From Actinomycetes bacterium (GTDB lineage: Bacteria; Actinomycetota; Thermoleophilia; Solirubrobacterales; Solirubrobacteraceae), in the NCBI GenBank assembly GCA_021846845.1, contig JAJZWB010000013.1, positions 1 through 42,486 on the forward strand: a DNA stretch of 42,486 bases, read 5' to 3'. Position 1 is the first letter of the stretch. Each line of letters starts with the position of its first letter. A program made the position numbers and the translations under genes. Below are positions 8,762 through 15,053 of this stretch, one piece after another. The notes under the pieces are model-generated. The model searched no databases. It was not told the DNA's origin and saw nothing but the letters and a program-made list of their open reading frames with translations.

Positions 8762-9181
8762 TCAGGCGATCTGCTGGATGCGGATCAGATTGCCGGCGGG
8801 GTCACGCAGGGCGCAGTCACGGATCCCGTAGGGCTGATCGGTGGGCTCCTGCACAACGTCGGCGTCGCCTGCCGCCAGCCGCCCGAAGGTGCCGTCGAGG
8901 TCGACGGTGGCCAGGTTGATGCTGGCGTAGGTTCCCTTGGCCATCATCTCGAGGATCGTGCGCCGCTCATCGTCGGTGATGCCGGGGGTCGCCTGCGGCG
9001 GATAGAGGACGATCGAGGTGCCGGGCTGCTCGGCGGGCCCGACCGTGATCCATCGCATCCCGCCGTACCCGACGTCGTTGCGGACCTCGAAGCCGAGCGT
9101 GTCGCGGTAGAAGGCGAGCGACGCCTCAGGGTCGTTGTGCGGCAGGAAGCTCGCATGAATCGTGATCTCCATGGCGGCCAT
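8762..9181 (-). CDS. VOC family protein, glyoxalase/bleomycin-resistance type (139 aa)
   Basis: This is a single VOC-fold protein. It begins I-T-I-H-A-S-F-L-P-H-N-D-P-E-A-S-L-A-F-Y and continues with D-T-L-G-F-E-V. A C-terminal R-D-P-A-G-N-L-I-R-I strand is typical of the glyoxalase/bleomycin-resistance group. The initial metal His of classical glyoxalases is not clearly placed, so it may bind rather than convert its ligand. The start at 9181 lies one base after the stop of the AraC regulator (9183); 9172 is an in-frame alternative. AraC-VOC pairs of this kind are common in actinobacteria, and the regulator probably controls this gene. It overlaps, antisense, the long tail of the DedA frame. 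Confidence 0.85.
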   Translation of the reverse strand: MAAMEITIHASFLPHNDPEASLAFYRDTLGFEVRNDVGYGGMRWITVGPAEQPGTSIVLYPPQATPGITDDERRTILEMMAKGTYASINLATVDLDGTFGRLAAGDADVVQEPTDQPYGIRDCALRDPAGNLIRIQQIA

Positions 9182-9182
9182 C

Positions 9183-9626
<444 letters not shown>

Positions 9627-9676
9627 GTGCGGGATCGTGGCACGTCCCTGATGGCCGAGGCGCCGACCGCCGGCGA

Positions 9677-9750
9677 CCGAGCGCCGGCCACCAGCCACCG
9701 AGCGCCGGCCACCACCCACCGAGCGCCGGCCACCGCCCACCGGGCGCCGG
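9677..9750. repeat. 21-bp tandem repeat, about 3.5 copies
   Basis: Units start at 9677, 9698 and 9719, with a partial copy from 9740. Each begins CCGAGCGCCGGCCACC and differs only in the last five bases. The array occupies the gap between the AraC gene (start 9626) and the end of arsA (9819). If the longer AraC reading frame were used it would be translated as G-G-R-R-S-V-A repeats, which looks unnatural. Confidence 0.85.
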
Positions 9751-9818
9751 GTGTCTCGGCGGCAACGGCACCGGTCGTCCGCGCGCCGGGGGCCGTGGTG
9801 GCCTTCACAGCGCCTCGG

Positions 9819-11636
9819 TCATGCGGCCGCCGCCGTGCCGGTGCCCGCAAGCTCATGCAGCCCCCGGGGCCCGATCGGCGGCTCGGGCTGCCATGCCGTC
9901 AGCCATACCCTAGAGGCCGCCTGCTCGACGCGCTCGATGTGGGCGTGCTCTGCCGAGGCACGGGCGCGCAGCGTCGGATGCCGGGTGTCGGTCGCCGTGA
10001 GCGAGGCGCTGATGACCCAGCCGAAGGGCTCGATCCCGGCGCGGCGGAGATCAGCCTGCAGCCGCTCCGCTTCCTGCACGGGGGTGGACTCGGCGAGCGT
10101 GACGACTAGCAAACGCGCGAACGCGGGGTCGCGCAGCCGCGTCAGCAGCTCGGACACGTCGGCTGAGACGTCGGTCTGCCCGCGCTGAACCTCACGCTGG
10201 TAGCTCTGAGCCGCGTCCAGGAGCAGAAGCGTGTGGCCCGTGGGGGCGGTGTCGAGCACGACGACGCGCTCGCGCGCGGCGTCCACGGCGCGGGCGAACG
10301 CTCGGAACACGGCGATCTCCTCCGTGCACGGGGAGCGGAGATCCTCCTCCAGCAGCGCCCGCCCCTCGTCGTCGAGCCACTTCGCACCACTCAGGACCTC
10401 CTCGGCGTAGCGAGCGATCTCGGCGGCGGGGTCGATGCGCTCGACGACGAGCCTCTCGTGGGCGGCGCCCGCGAGCGCATCGACGATGTGCGCGGCCGGG
10501 TCGGTGGTGGAGAGCGTGACGTCGTGCCCGCGCTCCGCGAGCGCGAGCGCGAGCGCGGCCGCGACAGTGGTCTTGCCGACTCCGCCCTTGCCCATCGTCA
10601 TCACGACTCCGTTGCCGACGCCGTCCAGCTCGTCGACCAGCTCGTCGAGGCCCGGCAGGCCGCCAGTGTCGCTCTGGGCGCCGTGCGCGGACGGACCGCC
10701 GGCGCCGTGTGCGGACGGACCGCCGGCGCCGCGAGCCAGTCGCCGCAGCGCATCCACCCCCGTCAGGTCACCTGCCATCAGGGGAACGCCGGCGACGGCC
10801 AGCGCAGACAGCTGCGCGGGGGCGCCGGCGAGCGCCTTCGCCTGCCTGAGAGCGAACGCAAGCGCGACCGCGTCTCCGGCATGATCGCCGAGCAGGCCGT
10901 TGACGATCAGCCGCTGGTTGGCGACCCCGAGCGCGGCAAGCTCTCCGCTCGCACGAGCGGCCTCCCGCAGCGCCGATTCCTCCGCGCGTGACACCAGCAC
11001 AAGGGTCGTGAGCGTCGGGTCAGACAGGGTCCTGACCGCGTCCGCGTACTGCTCGCGCCGCTGGTCCAGGCCGGCCAACGGCCCGAGGCAGCTCGCGCCC
11101 TCGGGGTGCGCCTCGACGTAGCCCGACCATGCGCTCGGAAGCGACAGCAGCCGCAGCGTGTGCCCAGTCGGCGCCGTGTCGAAGATGACATGGTCGTAGG
11201 CGACCGTCCCCGGCGGGGCGGTGAGCACGGCCGTGAACTCGTTGAATGCGGCGATCTCCACCGTGCAGGCGCCGAACAGCTGCTCCTCGATGCCGGTGAT
11301 GGCGGTCTCGGGCAGGATGCCGCGATAGGGTGAGACGACGCGCTCCCTGAATGCCGCGGCGGCGGCCTCCGGGTCGAGGTTGGCGATCGACAGCCGCGCC
11401 ACCCCGGGCACCGGCGTCGGATCAGCCCCGGCCGCGACGCCGAGGACGTCAGCGAGGTTGGAGGCGGGGTCGGTGCAGAGGATCAGCGTCCGTCTGCCCG
11501 AGTCCGCGAGCGCCACGGCGACGGCGACCGAGATCGTCGTCTTCCCGACTCCGCCCTTCCCGGTGAAGAACAGGTAACGGCTGTCCCAGCTCCCCCAGTC
11601 AGGCGGCGCTAGCGAGCCCGGGCCCGGCAGGCCCAT
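9819..11636 (-). CDS. arsA: Arsenite-stimulated ATPase ArsA, two-domain form (605 aa)
   Basis: Two homologous halves each carry a deviant P-loop G-K-G-G-V-G-K-T-T (first at residues 26-34, second near 350) and the D-T-A-P-T-G-H-T signature. This identifies the duplicated bacterial ArsA rather than a single-domain Get3. The cysteines known to bind As(III)/Sb(III) in E. coli ArsA (113, 172 and 422) have counterparts here in G-A-C-T-V-E-I, A-S-C-L-G-P and S-P-C-T-E-E-I. The halves are joined by a Gly/Pro/His linker containing an 8-residue duplication (24 bp, about 10681-10728). ArsA normally energises the ArsB or Acr3 efflux pump, but no pump gene is in view. Its ATG overlaps the stop of arsD (ATGA). 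Confidence 0.95.
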   Translation of the reverse strand: MGLPGPGSLAPPDWGSWDSRYLFFTGKGGVGKTTISVAVAVALADSGRRTLILCTDPASNLADVLGVAAGADPTPVPGVARLSIANLDPEAAAAAFRERVVSPYRGILPETAITGIEEQLFGACTVEIAAFNEFTAVLTAPPGTVAYDHVIFDTAPTGHTLRLLSLPSAWSGYVEAHPEGASCLGPLAGLDQRREQYADAVRTLSDPTLTTLVLVSRAEESALREAARASGELAALGVANQRLIVNGLLGDHAGDAVALAFALRQAKALAGAPAQLSALAVAGVPLMAGDLTGVDALRRLARGAGGPSAHGAGGPSAHGAQSDTGGLPGLDELVDELDGVGNGVVMTMGKGGVGKTTVAAALALALAERGHDVTLSTTDPAAHIVDALAGAAHERLVVERIDPAAEIARYAEEVLSGAKWLDDEGRALLEEDLRSPCTEEIAVFRAFARAVDAARERVVVLDTAPTGHTLLLLDAAQSYQREVQRGQTDVSADVSELLTRLRDPAFARLLVVTLAESTPVQEAERLQADLRRAGIEPFGWVISASLTATDTRHPTLRARASAEHAHIERVEQAASRVWLTAWQPEPPIGPRGLHELAGTGTAAAA

Positions 11637-12043
11637 CAGCAGCAGCCGCCGCCGCCGCAGCCGCCGGCCGGCGGATCGAGCGGCTCTGGGATGTCGCCGA
11701 GGAACCCGGCGAGCTCATCGCGAGTCGGGTAGCGACCGTGCAGCACGATGTCGCCGTCCACGAGCAGCGCTGGGAGCGCATCGTCGCCGAACGCGGCCAT
11801 CAGGCCCGTGACCTTGCTGCTGGCGACGAACGCGTCGGGGTCGGAGGACAGGTTGTGGCGGCCCACCTTCGCCCCCCGCGTCTCCGCCCAGCGCAGGTCC
11901 TCTCGGATCTCGAGGAGCTTGCGGTCGACGGACGGGCCGCAGACGCCGGACTCGCAGCACATCGCGGGCTCGAAGAGCTCCAGCCGACGAGATGGGGCGG
12001 ACGGGGCCTGATCGTTGACAAGGCCGATGTTCAACGTGGACAT
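11636..12043 (-). CDS. arsD: Arsenite metallochaperone ArsD (135 aa)
   Basis: ArsD hands As(III) to ArsA and also acts as a weak repressor. The N-terminal F-E-P-A-M-C29-C30-E-S-G-V-C35-G matches the Cys12-Cys13-Cys18 triad of E. coli ArsD in both spacing and context. The C-terminus ends in a Gly/Cys cluster (C129, C134 and C135), as in many long ArsD proteins with additional vicinal cysteines. The ATG at 12043 lies inside the 3' end of arsR (13-nt overlap), and the stop overlaps the arsA start, so translation of the three genes is coupled. Confidence 0.94.
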   Translation of the reverse strand: MSTLNIGLVNDQAPSAPSRRLELFEPAMCCESGVCGPSVDRKLLEIREDLRWAETRGAKVGRHNLSSDPDAFVASSKVTGLMAAFGDDALPALLVDGDIVLHGRYPTRDELAGFLGDIPEPLDPPAGGCGGGGCC

Positions 12044-12552
12044 GACCGTCTGGATCTCCGTTTCGGTGTTGTGAGAGGAGGCGGTGAACCCGAGCCTCCG
12101 GGCGGGCACATGGATGGCTCCGCCGCGCCCGTGGAGGTGCCCGCGCGCAGGGTTGACTCCGCCGCGCCCGTGGACGTGCCCGCGCGCGCGACGCTGGTCG
12201 GGCCGCTCGGTGCCAGCCACCCGGACAGATCGCTGAAGGCGTCGGGAGCGACTGTGTAGTACGCCCACCTGTGCCGTCGCTCCACGTTCACCAGCCCCGA
12301 CTCGACGAGCTTGCGCATGTGATGGGACAGCAGCGGCTGTGTGATGCCCAGCAGGGCGATCAGCTCGCACTGGCACACGTCCTGCTCGCTGCGCCGGAGC
12401 ACATCGAGCACCTGCACGCGCAGCGGCTCCGCCAGCGCCTTCGCCACGGAGGCGATGCGCTCGGAGTCGAGGCACGGGTCCAGTCCGACGGAGGGAGCGC
12501 GGCACTCGGCCGCCGAGGGGCCCGCGGAGATCGCTTGAAGCTGCGAGTTCAT
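12031..12552 (-). CDS. arsR: ArsR-family arsenite-responsive repressor (173 aa)
   Basis: A winged helix-turn-helix occupies about residues 30-115. The recognition region reads I-T-Q-P-L-L-S-H-H-M-R-K-L, and D-V-C60-Q-C62-E-L corresponds to the E-L-C-V-C-D-L metalloid site of plasmid R773 ArsR. Two further cysteines (C17 and C27) lie in the N-terminal extension. The C-terminal 55 residues go beyond the usual ArsR length. They contain an exact 39-bp in-frame tandem duplication (12118-12156 and 12157 onward) giving two R-A-G-T-S-T-G-A-A-E repeats. ATG 12552 is preferred over GTG 12582 because the likely operator lies between them. Confidence 0.93.
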   Translation of the reverse strand: MNSQLQAISAGPSAAECRAPSVGLDPCLDSERIASVAKALAEPLRVQVLDVLRRSEQDVCQCELIALLGITQPLLSHHMRKLVESGLVNVERRHRWAYYTVAPDAFSDLSGWLAPSGPTSVARAGTSTGAAESTLRAGTSTGAAEPSMCPPGGSGSPPPLTTPKRRSRRSCPR

Positions 12553-12573
12553 ATCAACATTCGTTGTTGCGAT
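12551..12573 (-). promoter_or_regulatory. Likely ArsR operator palindrome
   Basis: On the minus strand, CAACA-N5-TGTTG forms a perfect inverted repeat, with further AT/AT matches at its outer ends over 23 bp. It ends at the arsR ATG, where an ArsR/SmtB autoregulatory site would be expected. It is the most AT-rich stretch in the neighbourhood. Confidence 0.6.
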
Positions 12574-12582
12574 TCCGAGCAC

Positions 12583-12588
12583 GTTATC
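12583..12588 (-). promoter_or_regulatory. Candidate -10 element of the ars operon
   Basis: GATAAC on the minus strand lies just upstream of the palindrome, so bound ArsR would block initiation. No clear -35 is seen. Confidence 0.35.
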
Positions 12589-13011
12589 ACCTTCCGCGAG
12601 CGCTCCGACCCGGCCACGCGGCAGCGCGGCAGCGCGCCCTGGGTGCTCTCCTGGCGCATCACCCTCGCGACCTGGTTGCGGCAGACGCGCTCGCAGTCGC
12701 AGGCCAACGCGGCGCGCAGCCCTTGCGCTTCGCCGAGATCCGCCACCGCATGCGCCTGCTCATCCCCCACGGCTCCAAGGCCGTCCGGCTCATCCAGGGC
12801 ACCCGGGTCACCCGCCCTCGCGGCGCCCCGCCCGGGCGGACCCGACACCCCGGCCTGACCGATGTCGAGCCCCACCCACCATCAGCCCCAGCACACGCCC
12901 CCCGGGGGATTACCCACGGGCGGCCCCGTCGTCACAGGGGGCGTCGGCGCGAGAGCCGCCCGAGAACTGACCCGAACCCGGGTCCGCCGCCTCCGGGCAG
13001 CGGCCCCTCAA
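12589..13011. other. Gene-free stretch between the ars promoter and the ssrA terminator
   Basis: Several frames are open here because the DNA is so GC-rich, but none gives a protein I can recognise and none has a good ribosome binding site. Runs of C and G are frequent in the second half. Lying next to a tmRNA gene, it could be degenerate integrated DNA, but no integrase, direct repeat or attachment site can be shown. Confidence 0.4.
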
Positions 13012-13053
13012 CGAGAAAGACGCCCCAGTCCCCATTTGGACACTGAAGCGTCT
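13012..13053 (-). terminator. Rho-independent terminator of ssrA
   Basis: On the minus strand a 16-bp stem (arms 13038-13053 and 13018-13033, one mismatch, a few G-T pairs) with a 4-base loop is followed by TTTCTCGTT. It starts 11 bases after the tmRNA 3' end. Confidence 0.85.
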
Positions 13054-13064
13054 GACCTTCGTAG

Positions 13065-13429
13065 TGGAGACGGCGGGAATTGAACCCGCGTCCGCGGTCG
13101 CGTGCAAGGTGGCGTCTACGAGCGTAGCCGGCGCTCTGCTCTCATCCCCCGCTCGCCTCGCCGGCGGGGTTGCGGGGGACCAGCTCCAGAAGATGTCCCC
13201 GGATCCGCTGGAGCGGGCTTCACCGGGCGAGCCTGCTATCTGATCCCGGAGTTCCCGCCGCAGGCGGGCGGGGTCCGAGAGCTCACGGCTTAGCGGTTAT
13301 CGACTAAGCGGCGAGCGCGTACTCGTGAGAGTCCGCACTTATTGTTTTCCCGGGTGTTTAACGAGGCCTCCCGGGACCTCGACTCGCAACCACCCCCACG
13401 AGCCGACCACGTCGAAGCCTGTCGTCCCC
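13065..13429 (-). ncRNA. ssrA: Transfer-messenger RNA (tmRNA, ssrA), about 365 nt
   Basis: The 5' end GGGGACGACAGGCTTCGACG and the 3' end, with a T-arm of the GGTTCAATTCCCGCC type, are tmRNA hallmarks. The 5' G-G-G-G-A-C-G pairs over 7 bp with the 3' C-G-T-C-T-C-C (one G-T pair), leaving an A as discriminator. The resume codon is GCG at 13336-13334 and the tag frame ends at a TAG (13306-13304), giving the proteolysis tag ADSHEYALAA. This is close to the ADSH...YALAA tags of other actinobacteria. The bases after the discriminator are CTA, so the CCA end is not encoded. tmRNA rescues stalled ribosomes together with SmpB, whose gene lies 1.1 kb away. Confidence 0.96.
13304..13336 (-). other. tmRNA tag reading frame (ADSHEYALAA)
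   Basis: Ten sense codons plus TAG start at the GCG resume codon, preceded by AACAATAAGT. The terminal A-L-A-A is the degradation signal. Confidence 0.88.
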
Positions 13430-13451
13430 GGGGGTATTTCTGTCGAAGAGA

Positions 13452-13457
13452 ATTATA
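13452..13457 (-). promoter_or_regulatory. -10 element of the ssrA promoter
   Basis: A perfect TATAAT lies on the minus strand 22 bases before the mature tmRNA 5' end, in otherwise GC-rich DNA. Transcription would begin about 15 bases before the mature end, leaving a short leader for RNase P to remove. No good -35 is visible. Confidence 0.7.
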
Positions 13458-13800
13458 GGAACGTGCGGGGTCGGCCGGGTGGCCTTGCCACAATCAGATC
13501 ACGTCCGCGACCGATCCACCCACCCCCGCCCTGCCCGATCCGCAGGGCGGCCTCACGCGCCCAGCCGGCTCTCCGCCCCGCTGCGCGCAGCTTGACGGGT
13601 TCGCGGCCGACGATGGCGGGGCGCTCGCCGCGCAGCTCGCCCCGTATCCGGGTCAGCCACACCAGCCGGAGGCGCGCCGAGCGTCCTTCTGGCGCCGGCG
13701 GATCACGCCGCTCGGCGCCGGCCTGATCGCGCTGCTGGCGAAGATCAAGTCGGTCCTCCTGCTGCTCGGCAACGTCAAGCTGCTGGTCACCGCGGGGTCG

Positions 13801-14448
13801 ATGGCGGTCTCGATCGCCGCCTACGCGACGATCTGGGGATGGACGTTCGCGATCGGCTTCGTGATCCTGCTCCTGGTCCATGAGCTCGGTCACGTGATCG
13901 CCCTGCGCCGGGAGGGCATCCGCGCGTCGGCGCCGATGTTCATCCCGTTCCTGGGAGCCGTGATCAGCGCCCGCTCGCTCGGCGACAACGCGCTGGCGGA
14001 GGCGCGGGTCGGGCTCGCGGGACCGATCCTGGGATCGATCGGCTCCGGCGCCTGCCTGATCGCGTGGGCGGTGACGGGCAGCGACTTCTGGCGCGCGCTG
14101 GGCTACACCGGCCTGTTCCTGAACCTGTTCAACCTGCTCCCCGTCGTGCCCCTGGACGGCGGCCGGGCGATGGCCGCGATGTCGCCCTGGATGTGGCTGG
14201 CCGGCCTGGCGGGCATGATCGCGCTCGCGATCGCGTTCCCCAACCCGGTGATCCTGATCATCGCGGCGCTGGCTGCCTACGAGACCTGGCGGCGCTGGCG
14301 CGAGCGCCGGTCCGGCGGCCCCGAGCAGCGCGTCTACTACCGCGTCAGCCCGCGCAGCAGGCTGCTCGTGGCCGCCGTGTACCTCGGCCTCGTGGCGGCG
14401 CTCGTGGTCGGCATGAGCGCCGCGCACCTCCCCCGCACGCTCGGCTGA
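13801..14448 (+). CDS. M50 (site-2-type) zinc metalloprotease, 215 aa from first ATG; N-terminus likely longer
   Basis: The zinc motif H27-E-L-G-H31 lies in a membrane helix, and L-D-G-G-R supplies the third ligand later in the protein. The core reads like the compact site-2 protease family that cleaves membrane-embedded substrates. About six hydrophobic segments are present. The same frame is open upstream to a TAG at 13456-13458, and the sequence just before the ATG (from about 13681, F-W-R-R-R-I-T-P-L then K-I-K-S-V-L-L-L-L) resembles the N-terminus I recall for homologues. That stretch contains no ATG, GTG or TTG in frame, only CTG and ATC. The true start is unresolved. It is divergent from ssrA and convergent with smpB. 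Confidence 0.85.
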   Translation: MAVSIAAYATIWGWTFAIGFVILLLVHELGHVIALRREGIRASAPMFIPFLGAVISARSLGDNALAEARVGLAGPILGSIGSGACLIAWAVTGSDFWRALGYTGLFLNLFNLLPVVPLDGGRAMAAMSPWMWLAGLAGMIALAIAFPNPVILIIAALAAYETWRRWRERRSGGPEQRVYYRVSPRSRLLVAAVYLGLVAALVVGMSAAHLPRTLG

Positions 14449-14455
14449 TCCGCAG

Positions 14456-14471
14456 CCGAGCCGCGGCTCGG
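14456..14471. terminator. GC-rich palindrome between convergent M50 and smpB genes
   Basis: The 16-bp perfect palindrome CCGAGCCGCGGCTCGG sits in the 64-bp gap between the two converging genes. There is no T-tract, so it is at best a weak bidirectional terminator. Confidence 0.3.
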
Positions 14472-14512
14472 ACGATCCTGCGTTCGCCACCTGCACCCGT
14501 TCGGACGGGCGC

Positions 14513-14998
14513 TCAGCGACCGGCCTCTCGCAGCTCCCGTGCCACGTCGCGGGCCATGTCCCGCGCACGCATCGACTCCCGCTTGTCGTAGAGGTCCTTG
14601 CCCTTGGCCAGCGCGAGCTGGACCTTCGCGCGCGAGCGCGGCCCCGCAAAGTAGATCCGGGTGGGCACGAGCGTGAGTCCGCGCTCGCGGGTGCGGCCCA
14701 CCAGGCGGTCGATCTCGGAGCGGTGCAGCAGCAGCTTGCGCGGCCGCTCCGGATCATGGTTCTCACGGGTCGCAGGACCGTAGGGCGGGATGTAGGCCCC
14801 GATCAGCCAGACCTCGCCGTCCCGGATCTGGGCGTAGGAGTCCTTCAGCTGCGCCTTGCCCTCGCGCAGCGACTTGACCTCGGTCCCGGTCAGCACGATC
14901 CCGCACTCGAATCGCTCCAGCAGGTTGTAGCGGTGCGAGGCCTGCCGGTTGGTGGCGACGTCGCCGGGCGCCGCCTTGCGCTTCTTGCCCTTGGCCAT
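14513..14998 (-). CDS. smpB: SsrA-binding protein SmpB (161 aa)
   Basis: SmpB carries tmRNA into the stalled ribosome. The oligonucleotide-binding barrel is recognisable from N-R-Q-A-S-H-R-Y and the family signature G-I-V-L-T-G-T-E-V-K-S-L-R, through R-K-L-L-L-H. The basic C-terminal tail (K-G-K-D-L-Y-D-K-R-E-S) enters the mRNA channel. Length and motif order are normal. The ATG at 14998 is the only reasonable start. The gene lies 55 bases downstream of the RNase R-type gene and 1.1 kb from ssrA, so all three components of the tmRNA pathway are clustered. Confidence 0.97.
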   Translation of the reverse strand: MAKGKKRKAAPGDVATNRQASHRYNLLERFECGIVLTGTEVKSLREGKAQLKDSYAQIRDGEVWLIGAYIPPYGPATRENHDPERPRKLLLHRSEIDRLVGRTRERGLTLVPTRIYFAGPRSRAKVQLALAKGKDLYDKRESMRARDMARDVARELREAGR

Positions 14999-15053
14999 GA
15001 TCTCTATCTCGGTGTTGGGATCCCCGGCTCCCGTGGCCTGCGCCGCGTGACGG

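Noticed and set aside
8762-9181. VOC gene downstream of ars genes as an ArsI C-As lyase
   Set aside because: It lacks the vicinal cysteine pair near the C-terminus expected of ArsI and is paired with its own AraC regulator, separated from arsA by a repeat array.
9627-9740. Longer AraC N-terminus beginning at 9740
   Set aside because: The added 38 residues only translate the 21-bp tandem repeat; the natural fold begins after ATG 9626.
12564-13046. Possible 160-aa plus-strand gene next to ssrA
   Set aside because: Arg/Pro/His-rich translation without a recognisable motif, start overlapping the ars promoter and end overlapping the ssrA terminator.
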